Below, piece after piece: positions 7,301 to 14,735 of a stretch of 34,375 nt of DNA. Every line of letters starts with the position of its first letter. Position 1 is the first letter of the stretch. A model generated the notes under the pieces. That model saw nothing but the letters and a program-made list of their open reading frames with translations, was not told the DNA's origin and did no database searches. The position numbers and the translations under genes were made by a program. Source of the stretch: Streptomyces sp. F63 (GTDB lineage Bacteria > Actinomycetota > Actinomycetes > Streptomycetales > Streptomycetaceae). The stretch covers positions 1 through 34,375 of the forward strand of contig NZ_JAGPXX010000048.1 in assembly GCF_018070345.1 (NCBI RefSeq), written 5' to 3'.

Positions 7301-9869
7301 CGGCGAGATCCTGGAGCTCAAGACCACCATCAACACGATGGTGGACCAGCTCTCCTCCTTCGCGGACCAGGTGACGCGGGTGGCCCGCGAGGTGGGCACC
7401 GAGGGCCAGCTGGGCGGCCAGGCCCGGGTGCGGGACGTGGACGGCACGTGGCGCGACCTCACCGAGTCGGTGAACGAGATGGCCGGGAACCTCACCCGGC
7501 AGGTGCGGGCCATCGCCGCGGTCGCCGCCGCGGTGACCAGGGGCGACCTCAACCTCAAGATCGACGTGGACGCCGCGGGGGAGATCCTGGAACTCCAGGA
7601 CAACATCAACACGATGATCGCGACCCTGCGCGAGACCACGCTCGCGAACAAGGAGCAGGACTGGCTCAAGGGCAACCTCGCCCGGATCTCCGGTCTGATG
7701 CAGGGCCGCCGCGACCTCGCCGACGTCGCCCGGCTGATCATGAGCGAGCTGACCCCGGTCGTCTCCGCGCAGCACGGGGCGTTCTTCCTCGCGGCTCCGG
7801 CCGATTCGGAGAGCACCGAGGTCGCTGCCATAGACGACGAGGGCTCGTACGAGCTGCGCATGATCGGCTCGTACGGGTACTCGATGGGGGCGATGCCCAC
7901 GGTCTTCCGGCCGGGCGAGTCCCTCATCGGTACGTCCGCGGAGGAGAGGCGCGTGATCCTGGTGGAGAACGCCCCGCCCGGCTACCTCAAGATCTCCTCG
8001 GGGCTGGGGGAGGCCCCGCCGGCCCATGTGATCGTCCTGCCGGTGCTCTTCGAGGGTCAGGTCCTCGGGGTGATCGAGCTGGCTTCCTTCCAGCCCTTCA
8101 CGCAGATCCAGAAGGACTTCCTCAACCAGATCGCCGAGATGATCGCCACGAGCGTCAACACCATCAGCGTCAACACCAAGACCGAGGTGCTGCTCAAGCA
8201 GTCGCAGGAACTGGCGGAGCAGCTCCAGGACCGCTCGGAGGAGTTGGAGAACCGGCAGAAGGCCCTCCAGGCGTCCAACGCAGAACTGGAGGAGAAGGCC
8301 GAGCTGCTGGCCCGGCAGAACCGGGACATCGAGGTGAAGAACACCGAGATCGAGGAGGCGCGGCAGGTGCTGGAGGAGCGGGCCGAACAGCTCGCCGTGT
8401 CCATGCGCTACAAGTCGGAGTTCCTGGCCAACATGTCGCACGAGTTGCGGACCCCGCTGAACTCGCTGCTCATCCTGGCCAAGCTGCTCGCCGACAACGC
8501 CGACGGCAATCTCTCGCCGAAGCAGGTGGAGTTCGCCGAGACGATCCACGGCGCGGGTTCCGACCTGCTCCAGCTGATCAACGACATCCTCGATCTGTCG
8601 AAGGTCGAGGCGGGCAAGATGGACATCAGCCCGTCCCGGATCGCCCTGGTCCAGCTCGTCGACTATGTGGAAGCGACGTTCCGTCCGCTCACCGCCGAGA
8701 AGGGGCTGGACTTCTCCGTGCGGGTCTCGCCGGAGCTTCCCGGCACACTCCACACCGACGAACAGCGGCTTCTGCAGGTGCTGCGGAACCTGCTGTCGAA
8801 CGCGGTGAAGTTCACCGACGGCGGCGCGGTGGAGCTGGTCATCCGCCCGGCCGGCAGCGATGTGCCGGACGCCATCCGCGAGCAGCTCCTGGAGCACGGG
8901 TCGCTGCAGGAGATGGACGCCCCGATGATCGCGTTCTCGGTCACCGACACCGGTATCGGCATCGCGGCCAGCAAGATGCGGGTGATCTTCGAGGCGTTCA
9001 AGCAGGCGGACGGCACCACCAGCCGCAAGTACGGCGGCACGGGTCTCGGCCTGTCCATCAGCCGGGAGATCGCCCGGCTGCTGGGCGGCGAGATCCACGC
9101 CGCCAGCGAACCGGGCCGGGGCTCGACCTTCACGCTCTACCTGCCGCTCAATCCCGGTGAACTCCCGCCGCAGGGCTACCCCCAGCTCGCACCCGTGTCC
9201 GTCGACCGGGGCCGCGGCCGGCGCGGCGCGGACGCCGTGTCCGACGGGACGGCGGGCGGGACGGAGGTCGCGGAGATCGGCGAGGGGACGCCGGTCGAGC
9301 GGCCCGCGCCCCGCCGTGCCGCCGCCGGACGGGCCCTGGGACGCCGCCGCGCCGCGGAGTCGCGGCCCGAACTCCCGCCGGTGCCGCCGGCGGAGGAGGT
9401 CTCCGAGGAGCCGCGTCCGGTGCCTCCCGAGGCGTGGCTCGGCAATGGCCAGGACTTGGTGGTGCCCCGCTCGGGAGGCGGTGGTTTCCACGGGGAGAAG
9501 GTGCTGATCGTCGACGACGACATCCGCAATGTGTTCGCGCTGACGAGCGTGCTGGAACAGCACGGGCTCTCCGTGCTCTACGCCGAGAACGGGCGCGAGG
9601 GCATCGAGGTCCTTGAACAGCACGACGACGTGGTGCTGGTGCTGATGGACATCATGATGCCCGAGATGGACGGGTACGCGACGACGGCCGCGATCCGCAG
9701 GATGCCGCAGTTCGCCGGGCTTCCCATCATCGCGCTCACCGCCAAGGCGATGAAGGGGGACCGGGAGAAGAGCATCGGCGCCGGGGCCTCGGACTACGTG
9801 ACCAAACCGGTCGACACGGATCATCTGCTGACAGTCATGGAACAGTGGATGCGCCCGCGTGCTGACTGA
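4347..9869 (+). CDS. osaA: OsaA-type hybrid histidine kinase with poly-HAMP array, GAF, kinase and receiver
   Basis: A 1840-residue hybrid sensor kinase. GTG 4347 is preceded by AGGAGG (4336-4341) at 5 bases, an ideal start. The basic N-terminus has no signal peptide or membrane helix, so the kinase should be cytoplasmic. Ten tandem 92-residue HAMP-type units (residues about 179-1098) each carry W-K/R-D-L-T-x-S/N-V-N and GDL-x-x-K. A more divergent HAMP-like unit precedes them. Then come a GAF domain (about 1108-1280), a coiled coil (about 1285-1350), HisKA with SHELRTP (His1365), HATPase (NLLSNAVKFTD, GGTGLGLSIS), a Pro/Ala-rich linker, and a receiver with Asp1768 (LMDIMMPEMDG). The layout recalls fungal group III (Nik1/Os-1) osmosensing kinases. 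The S. coelicolor orthologue OsaA is needed for osmoadaptation. osaB follows 235 bases downstream. Confidence 0.93.
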   Translation: MESGAAARSTRTRAKSGRSRGGTTEVDTAALNRLLTALSAMRDGNFRKRLTVSGDGTMAEIAAVYNEVADRNQQLTGEIARVRRVVGREGKLTERLETGPCEGSWAAAIDATNALVDDLVRPVSEVGRVLSAVSEGDLEQRMDLRSQNPDGAAHPLRGEFLKVGRTVNGLVDQLSAFTDEVTRVASEVGTEGKLGGQAKVRGMSGSWKDLTDSVNTMAYRLTAQVRDIALVTTAVAKGDLSRKVTVHVAGEMLELKNTVNTMVDQLSSFSSEVTRVAREVGTEGELGGQAQVPGVAGVWKDLTDSVNIMAGNLTAQVRGIAQVTTAVANGDLSQKVTVSARGEVAQLAETINTMTETLRTFAGEVTRVAREVGAEGELGGQAQVPGAAGTWKDLTDSVNTAFRNLTGQVRDIAQVTTAVANGDLSQKVTVDVSGEMLELKNTVNTMVDQLSSFGAEVTRVAREIGVEGELGGQAQVPGAAGTWKDLTDSVNTAFRNLTGQVRNIAQVTTAVANGDLSQKVTVDVSGEMLQLKNTVNTMVDQLSSFADQVTRMARDVGTEGRLGGQARVDGVSGTWKDLTDSVNFMAGNLTSQVRQIAQVTTAVARGDLSQKIEVDARGEILELKNTINTMVDQLSAFADQVTRVAREVGTEGRLGGQAQVPGVAGVWRDLTDSVNGMAGNLTAQVRNIAQVATAVARGDLSQKIDVDARGEILELKNTLNTMVDQLSSFAEQVTRVAREVGTEGILGGQAEVQGVSGTWKDLTQSVNFMANNLTTQVRNIAQVTTAVANGDLSQKVTVDAKGEILALVTTVNTMVDTLSSFAEQVTRVAREVGTEGQLGGQARVRDVSGIWKDLTDNVNLMANNLTIQVRNIAQVSSAVANGDLTKKVTVEARGEVAQLADTVNTMVTTLSSFADEVTRVAREVGTEGILGGQARVPGVSGTWKDLTESVNSMASNLTGQVRNIAMVTTAVAKGDLTKKIDVDARGEILELKTTINTMVDQLSSFADQVTRVAREVGTEGQLGGQARVRDVDGTWRDLTESVNEMAGNLTRQVRAIAAVAAAVTRGDLNLKIDVDAAGEILELQDNINTMIATLRETTLANKEQDWLKGNLARISGLMQGRRDLADVARLIMSELTPVVSAQHGAFFLAAPADSESTEVAAIDDEGSYELRMIGSYGYSMGAMPTVFRPGESLIGTSAEERRVILVENAPPGYLKISSGLGEAPPAHVIVLPVLFEGQVLGVIELASFQPFTQIQKDFLNQIAEMIATSVNTISVNTKTEVLLKQSQELAEQLQDRSEELENRQKALQASNAELEEKAELLARQNRDIEVKNTEIEEARQVLEERAEQLAVSMRYKSEFLANMSHELRTPLNSLLILAKLLADNADGNLSPKQVEFAETIHGAGSDLLQLINDILDLSKVEAGKMDISPSRIALVQLVDYVEATFRPLTAEKGLDFSVRVSPELPGTLHTDEQRLLQVLRNLLSNAVKFTDGGAVELVIRPAGSDVPDAIREQLLEHGSLQEMDAPMIAFSVTDTGIGIAASKMRVIFEAFKQADGTTSRKYGGTGLGLSISREIARLLGGEIHAASEPGRGSTFTLYLPLNPGELPPQGYPQLAPVSVDRGRGRRGADAVSDGTAGGTEVAEIGEGTPVERPAPRRAAAGRALGRRRAAESRPELPPVPPAEEVSEEPRPVPPEAWLGNGQDLVVPRSGGGGFHGEKVLIVDDDIRNVFALTSVLEQHGLSVLYAENGREGIEVLEQHDDVVLVLMDIMMPEMDGYATTAAIRRMPQFAGLPIIALTAKAMKGDREKSIGAGASDYVTKPVDTDHLLTVMEQWMRPRAD
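4881..7640 (+). repeat. Ten tandem 276-bp HAMP-encoding repeats inside osaA
   Basis: The TGG codon of the conserved W-K/R-D-L motif occurs at 4965, 5241, 5517, 5793, 6069, 6345, 6621, 6897, 7173 and 7449. The step is exactly 276 bases each time, with no insertion or deletion across the array. The preceding related tryptophan codon (4659) is 306 bases away, so the outer unit is off-register. Units 3 (5433-5708) and 4 (5709-5984) are nearly identical at DNA level over 189 bases. Confidence 0.95.
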
Positions 9870-10104
9870 CGTCGCACACAGGTGTGGGAACGTCCCATCC
9901 GGGGAACCTTCTGGTCTTCCGTGGCGTTTCCGCTGCGTGCACAGTGACATCACGGTGACAGGGTGTGGCGACAGGCGGGGTGCGGTTACGATGACCGGCA
10001 CAAGGACGGGCGGCGCAAGGGAGTCGTCCCCTGGGGCGGCCTCCGGTGCTTCCCCGCGCTCATCGAGCAGGGGAGGCCCCGCGCCGGGGCGAGGAGGACG
10101 GGCC

Positions 10105-10770
10105 ATGGTGCAGAAGGCCAAGATCCTCCTGGTCGATGACCGGCCGGAGAATCTGCTGGCGCTGGAGGCCATCCTCTCGGCGCTCGATCAGACACTGGTA
10201 CGGGCATCGTCAGGGGAGGAAGCGCTCAAGGCGCTGCTGACGGACGACTTCGCGGTCATCCTGCTGGACGTCCAGATGCCGGGCATGGACGGTTTCGAGA
10301 CCGCGGCGCACATCAAGCGGCGGGAGCGGACCCGCGACATCCCGATCATCTTTCTGACGGCCATCAACCACGGCCCCCACCACACCTTCCGCGGTTACGC
10401 GGCGGGCGCCGTGGACTACATCTCCAAGCCCTTCGACCCGTGGGTCCTGCGGGCGAAGGTGTCGGTCTTCGTCGAGCTCTACATGAAGAACTGCCAACTG
10501 CGTGAACAGGCGGCACTGTTGCGTGCGCAACTGGAGGGCAGTCGTCCCGAGCCCGGCGAGTCCGCGGAACCGGCCGGGCTGCTCGCCGAACTCTCCGCGC
10601 GGCTGGCCGCGGTGGAGGAGCAGGCGGAGGCCCTCTCCAAGCAGCTCGACGACTCGGCGGACGCGGCGGCCGTGGCCACGGCCGCTCATCTGGAGCGCAA
10701 ACTCACCGGTCTGCGAAGGGCGCTGGACGCCCTGGAGCCCGGCACCGGGGCGGTTCCCCAGCAGAGCTGA
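10105..10770 (+). CDS. osaB: OsaB-type response regulator with C-terminal coiled coil
   Basis: A 221-residue protein. ATG 10105 follows GAGGAGG (10091-10097) at 7 bases and opens directly into a receiver domain: acidic pair D11-D12, phospho-acceptor Asp55 in VILLDVQMPGMDG, a Thr in FLTAI and the Lys of ISKPFDP. The receiver ends near residue 125. It is followed by a long Ala/Glu/Leu-rich helix with coiled-coil character (about 130-210). There is no helix-turn-helix, so it probably acts through protein contacts rather than as a classical DNA binder. It is the expected partner of the OsaA kinase just upstream. In S. coelicolor OsaB is required for growth and development under osmotic stress. 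The frame is open back to 9859, but no ribosome binding site supports a longer form. The 235-base gap before it shows no secure promoter. Confidence 0.92.
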   Translation: MVQKAKILLVDDRPENLLALEAILSALDQTLVRASSGEEALKALLTDDFAVILLDVQMPGMDGFETAAHIKRRERTRDIPIIFLTAINHGPHHTFRGYAAGAVDYISKPFDPWVLRAKVSVFVELYMKNCQLREQAALLRAQLEGSRPEPGESAEPAGLLAELSARLAAVEEQAEALSKQLDDSADAAAVATAAHLERKLTGLRRALDALEPGTGAVPQQS

Positions 10771-10776
10771 CCGGAT

Positions 10777-10789
10777 TGACGCCGCGTCA
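10777..10789. repeat. Short inverted repeat after osaB
   Basis: TGACG-CCG-CGTCA, a perfect 5-bp inverted repeat with a 3-base centre, 7 bases after the osaB stop codon. It is too short and lacks a T tract to be a convincing terminator. It could be a protein site in the osaB-ftsK gap, or chance. Confidence 0.3.
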
Positions 10790-10858
10790 TGCCGCCGGGG
10801 GCGCGCGACACGAAAGGGTCAACCGGTGGCCACGCGTGTACCGTCCGCCCGGCACCGG

Positions 10859-10870
10859 TAACCTCGCCCC
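10859..10870 (+). promoter_or_regulatory. Candidate leaderless promoter of ftsK
   Basis: TAACCT (10859-10864) is separated by exactly 6 bases from the ftsK ATG at 10871. That is the spacing expected when transcription begins at the start codon. No Shine-Dalgarno sequence is visible upstream of this ATG. The -35 region is weak. Confidence 0.45.
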
Positions 10871-13648
10871 ATGGCCTCACGTACGTCCGGCAAGGGTTCC
10901 CGCGGCACAGCGGGCACCTCTCAGGCGCGCAGTGGCCGTGCCGCGGGCGCCGCCAAGGCCCCCAGGAAGGCATCCGCGAAGAAGGCGCCTACCGGGAAGG
11001 CCCCGGCGAAGAAGGCCCCGGCGAAGAAGGCGGCGGCCAGGCCCGCGCCGTCGCCGACCGGAGGTGTCTATCGCCTGGTGCGGGCCCTGTGGCTCGGTCT
11101 CGCCCACATGGTCGGTGCGCTCTTCCGCTCCATCGGGCGCGGCGCCCGGAACCTCGACCCGGCCCATCGCAAGGACGGCCTGGCACTGCTGCTGCTGGGC
11201 CTGGCCCTCGTCGTGGCGGCCGGCACCTGGTCCAGCCTCGAAGGCCCGGTCGGAGACCTGGTGGAGATGCTCGTCACCGGAGCTTTCGGCCGGCTGGATC
11301 TGCTCGCGCCGCTGCTGCTGGCCACCGTCGCCGTACGGCTCATCCGGCACCCGGAGAAGCCGGAGGCGAACGGGCGCATCGTCATCGGCCTCTCCGCCCT
11401 CGTCGTCGGGGTGCTCGGGCAGGTCCACCTGGCGTGCGGCTCCCCGGGGCGCGGTGAGGGGACCGCGGCCATCCAGGACGCCGGCGGACTGATCGGCTGG
11501 GCCGCCTCCAAGCCGCTGATCTTCACGGTCGGCGACGTGCTGGCCGTGCCCCTGCTGGTCCTGGTCACCGTCTTCGGGCTGCTGGTCGTCACCGCCACGC
11601 CCGTCAACGCCATTCCGCAGCGGCTCCGGCTGCTCGGTGTGCGGCTGGGGATCCTGGAAGCCGCCGTGGCGGAACAGGTGGCTCCGGCGCCCGACGACGT
11701 GGCGTACGAACAGGAGTGGCGCAGGACGCTCGGCCGCGGGGAGCGCCGCGGCTCCTCCCGGGCGGGCGCGGCGGCGGCCGACCGGGAGAGCGCGGAGGAG
11801 GAGGCGCTCTCGCGACGGCGGAAGCCGCGCCGGGCGCGCGGCGCGCAGTCCGCCGGACGGCCGTCGGAGGCCGTGGACGCGGCGGCTGCCGGTGCCGCGT
11901 CCGTCGATGGTGCCGTGCTGCACGGTGTGCAGCCCTCGCCGGTGGTCGCAGGGCTGAGCCACGGCGTCTCCGCCGAACGCACCGCCGAGGTGCCCGGGGC
12001 ACGGGGGGCCGAGGAGACCGCCGCGGTGCCCGCCGTCCCGGCGGGCGGGCGGATGCGGAAGGAGCCGGCCGCGGGGCAGGACGGTCCCGGTGCCGTGCCG
12101 GATCTGACCCGGAGGGCACCCGAGCCGGCCGAGGCGCTGCCGCCGCGCGCCGAACAGCTCCAGCTCTCCGGGGACATCACCTATGCGCTGCCCTCCCTCG
12201 ATCTGCTGGAGCGCGGCGGGCCGGGCAAGACGCGGAGCGCCGCGAACGACGCCGTGGTGGACTCGCTCACCACGGTCTTCACGGAGTTCAAGGTGGACGC
12301 CGCCGTCACGGGCTTCACCCGCGGACCGACGGTCACCCGCTACGAGGTCGAACTCGGACCGGCGGTCAAGGTCGAGCGGATCACGGCGCTCACCAAGAAC
12401 ATCGCCTATGCCGTGGCGAGCCCGGACGTGCGCATCATCAGCCCCATCCCCGGCAAGTCCGCGGTGGGCATCGAGATCCCCAACACCGACCGGGAGATGG
12501 TCAATCTCGGGGACGTCCTGCGGCTCGCCGACGCCGCGGGCGACGAGCACCCCATGCTGGTGGCGCTGGGCAAGGACGTCGAGGGCGGCTATGTGATGGC
12601 CAACCTCGCGAAGATGCCGCACATCCTGGTGGCCGGCGCCACCGGCTCCGGCAAGTCCTCCTGCATCAACTGCCTGATCACGTCGATCATGGTGCGGGCC
12701 ACGCCGGAGGACGTGCGGATGGTGCTGGTCGACCCCAAGCGGGTGGAGCTCACCGCGTACGAGGGCGTCCCGCATCTGATCACGCCCATCATCACCAATC
12801 CGAAGCGCGCCGCGGAGGCGCTCCAGTGGGTCGTCCGCGAGATGGACCTGCGCTACGACGATCTGGCGGCGTACGGCTATCGGCACATCGACGACTTCAA
12901 CGCCGCGGTGCGCAGTGGCAAGGCGAAGGCCCCCGAGGACAGCGAGCGGGAGCTGCAGCCGTATCCCTATCTGCTGGTGATCGTGGACGAGCTGGCGGAC
13001 CTGATGATGGTCGCGCCGCGTGACGTCGAGGACGCGATTGTGCGGATCACCCAGCTCGCCCGGGCCGCCGGGATCCACCTGGTGCTGGCCACCCAGCGGC
13101 CGAGCGTGGACGTGGTCACCGGCCTGATCAAGGCCAATGTCCCGTCGCGGCTGGCGTTCGCGACGTCCTCCCTCGCCGACAGCCGGGTCATCCTGGACCA
13201 GCCCGGGGCGGACAAGCTCATCGGCAAGGGCGACGGGCTGTTCCTCCCGATGGGAGCGGGGAAGCCGACCCGGATGCAGGGCGCCTTCGTCACCGAGGAC
13301 GAGATCAAGGCCGTCGTCGCGCACTGCAAGCAGCAGATGGCGCCGGTCTTCCGGGACGACGTCACGGTCGGCTCCTCGAAGAAGAAGGAGATCGACGAGG
13401 AGATCGGCGACGATCTCGATCTGCTGTGCCAGGCGGCGGAGCTGGTGGTCTCCACCCAGTTCGGCTCCACCTCGATGCTCCAGCGCAAGCTGCGGGTGGG
13501 CTTCGCCAAGGCGGGCCGGCTGATGGACCTCATGGAGTCCCGCGGCGTGGTGGGGCCCAGCGAGGGGTCCAAAGCGCGGGATGTCCTGGTGAAGGCGGAT
13601 GAATTGGACGGAGTGCTGGCAACGATTCGTGGGGAGAATCCTTCGTAG
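10871..13648 (+). CDS. ftsK: DNA translocase FtsK (SpoIIIE family)
   Basis: A 925-residue ATP-driven DNA pump that moves chromosomes through closing septa, important at sporulation septation in Streptomyces. Residues 1-60 form a Lys/Ala/Pro-rich basic tail with KAPAKKAPAKKA-type repeats. Several membrane segments follow (about 95-240). Then come a variable Ala/Arg/Pro linker to about 430 and the motor: the alpha domain, Walker A at 589-597 (GATGSGKSS) and Walker B near 702-710 (VIVDELADL). The C-terminal gamma winged helix (about 855-920, SMLQRKLRVGFAKAGRLMD) reads KOPS-type sequences in relatives. The ATG at 10871 has no Shine-Dalgarno but has a -10-like hexamer 6 bases upstream, so translation may be leaderless. 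The gene stands alone between osaB and the RodZ-like gene. Confidence 0.96.
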   Translation: MASRTSGKGSRGTAGTSQARSGRAAGAAKAPRKASAKKAPTGKAPAKKAPAKKAAARPAPSPTGGVYRLVRALWLGLAHMVGALFRSIGRGARNLDPAHRKDGLALLLLGLALVVAAGTWSSLEGPVGDLVEMLVTGAFGRLDLLAPLLLATVAVRLIRHPEKPEANGRIVIGLSALVVGVLGQVHLACGSPGRGEGTAAIQDAGGLIGWAASKPLIFTVGDVLAVPLLVLVTVFGLLVVTATPVNAIPQRLRLLGVRLGILEAAVAEQVAPAPDDVAYEQEWRRTLGRGERRGSSRAGAAAADRESAEEEALSRRRKPRRARGAQSAGRPSEAVDAAAAGAASVDGAVLHGVQPSPVVAGLSHGVSAERTAEVPGARGAEETAAVPAVPAGGRMRKEPAAGQDGPGAVPDLTRRAPEPAEALPPRAEQLQLSGDITYALPSLDLLERGGPGKTRSAANDAVVDSLTTVFTEFKVDAAVTGFTRGPTVTRYEVELGPAVKVERITALTKNIAYAVASPDVRIISPIPGKSAVGIEIPNTDREMVNLGDVLRLADAAGDEHPMLVALGKDVEGGYVMANLAKMPHILVAGATGSGKSSCINCLITSIMVRATPEDVRMVLVDPKRVELTAYEGVPHLITPIITNPKRAAEALQWVVREMDLRYDDLAAYGYRHIDDFNAAVRSGKAKAPEDSERELQPYPYLLVIVDELADLMMVAPRDVEDAIVRITQLARAAGIHLVLATQRPSVDVVTGLIKANVPSRLAFATSSLADSRVILDQPGADKLIGKGDGLFLPMGAGKPTRMQGAFVTEDEIKAVVAHCKQQMAPVFRDDVTVGSSKKKEIDEEIGDDLDLLCQAAELVVSTQFGSTSMLQRKLRVGFAKAGRLMDLMESRGVVGPSEGSKARDVLVKADELDGVLATIRGENPS

Positions 13649-13720
13649 GAGTGGTGCGGGGCAACCGTTTCGCCTGTTGCGGCGTCACATGGGATGAGAC
13701 GACAGGGGTATGTGTGGATC

Positions 13721-13744
13721 ATCGGAGGGGCCCGCCCGTCCGAT
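13721..13744. repeat. Inverted repeat after ftsK
   Basis: ATCGGA (13721-13726) pairs with TCCGAT (13739-13744) around a GC-rich centre that can extend the stem. It sits 72 bases after the ftsK stop codon and before the promoter of the next gene, and could be a weak terminator. No T run follows. Confidence 0.4.
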
Positions 13745-13768
13745 GGCCTACAAACCCGGCCCTCCCGG

Positions 13769-13799
13769 TTGCCCGGCCCTCTCACACCCCCCGTAGACT
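13769..13799 (+). promoter_or_regulatory. Candidate promoter of the RodZ-like gene
   Basis: TTGCCC (13769-13774) and TAGACT (13794-13799) resemble -35 and -10 hexamers of the principal Streptomyces sigma factor HrdB. The 19-base spacer is slightly long. The -10 lies 41 bases upstream of GTG 13841, leaving room for a short leader with GAAAGG near 13826-13831. Confidence 0.5.
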
Positions 13800-13840
13800 G
13801 AACTTCCAGCAGGTGGCTACACGCTCGAAAGGCCTCCCCC

Positions 13841-14638
13841 GTGTCCTTGGGTAACTCCCCCGCAGACGACCGGCCTTCCGTCGGGCGCGCGCTCCAGCAG
13901 GCCCGCATCGACGCCGGACTGACCGTCGAAGAGGTCAGTACGGTCACGCGTGTGCGCATCCCGATCATCCATGCGATCGAACAGGACGACTTCTCGCGCT
14001 GCGGGGGCGACGTCTACGCGCGCGGCCACATCCGCGCTCTGGCCCGCGCGGTCGGGGTGGACGCCGCCGTCCTGGTCGAGCAGTACGACGCCGAGCACGG
14101 CGGGCGGCCCCAGCCGACCCCGGCCGCCCCGCTCTTCGAAGCGGAACGCATCCGCCCCGAGCCCTCCCGGCCCAACTGGACGGCCGCCATGGTCGCCGCC
14201 ATCGTCGCCGTCGTCGGTTTCGTGGGATTCACCCTGTTCAGCGGTGACGAGGAGGACGGCGGGAAGACGGTCGCCAACAACGAGACCCCCGAGTCCCCGC
14301 CCGCGAAGCCCGGAGGCGGCAAGCCGTCCGACCCGAAACCGGAACCCACCGACAGCGCCATCGCCGCCGCGCCCGCCGACAAGGTGACGGTCAAGCTGAC
14401 CGCCGCGGAGGGCTCCAGCTGGATCCTGGCCAAGAACCACAACGGCAAGGTGCTGCATCAGGGCGTGGTCAAGGAAGGCGCTTCCAAGACCTTCACCGAC
14501 AAGGAACGGATCGACCTGATCCTCGGCAACGCCGGCGCCGTGCAGCTCTTCGTCAACGGCAAGGAGGTCGAGGACGAGTTCGCGCCCGGGGAGGTCCAGC
14601 GCCTCACGTACACCAAGGGCGACCCGCAGGCCGGCTGA
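13841..14638 (+). CDS. RodZ-like membrane protein (HTH_25, one TM, DUF4115)
   Basis: A 265-residue protein. An N-terminal Cro/RodZ-type helix-turn-helix (about 12-80, with LQQARIDAGLTVEEVS and YARGHIRALARAVGVD) is followed by one membrane helix (about 108-128, ending in FVGFTLFSG). After a Pro/Gly/Lys-rich linker comes a C-terminal beta-rich DUF4115 domain (about 180-262), predicted outside the membrane. This is the RodZ layout. In rod-shaped bacteria RodZ links MreB to the cell-wall machinery, and in Streptomyces the exact role is less clear. The GTG start at 13841 is supported by GAAAGG upstream and by the HTH beginning soon after. It precedes rimO by 97 bases, and the two share orientation. 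Confidence 0.85.
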   Translation: MSLGNSPADDRPSVGRALQQARIDAGLTVEEVSTVTRVRIPIIHAIEQDDFSRCGGDVYARGHIRALARAVGVDAAVLVEQYDAEHGGRPQPTPAAPLFEAERIRPEPSRPNWTAAMVAAIVAVVGFVGFTLFSGDEEDGGKTVANNETPESPPAKPGGGKPSDPKPEPTDSAIAAAPADKVTVKLTAAEGSSWILAKNHNGKVLHQGVVKEGASKTFTDKERIDLILGNAGAVQLFVNGKEVEDEFAPGEVQRLTYTKGDPQAG

Positions 14639-14723
14639 CCTCCGGCGGCGGGGCGGCGCGCCGCGGCGAGCGGCGGGGCGGATGGGGGCGGAGACCTGGG
14701 GCGGGGCTGTCCGTGGGACGAAG

Positions 14724-14735
14724 TAGGCTGAGCAC
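14724..14735 (+). promoter_or_regulatory. Candidate leaderless promoter of rimO
   Basis: TAGGCT (14724-14729), then 6 bases, then ATG 14736. The hexamer fits the TAGNNT -10 pattern, and its distance predicts a transcript starting at or beside the A of ATG. No Shine-Dalgarno is seen. The -35 is unclear. Confidence 0.5.

Noticed and set aside
4881..7640. Regular repeats considered as CRISPR or other array
   Set aside because: The period is 276 bp, the units are coding in one frame and similar throughout, and there are no short repeats with unique spacers.
6171..10172. A 1333-codon minus-strand frame across osaA
   Set aside because: It is the mirror of the HAMP repeats and kinase. The translation is His/Arg/Gly/Asp-rich, has no domain, and runs across the intergenic gap.
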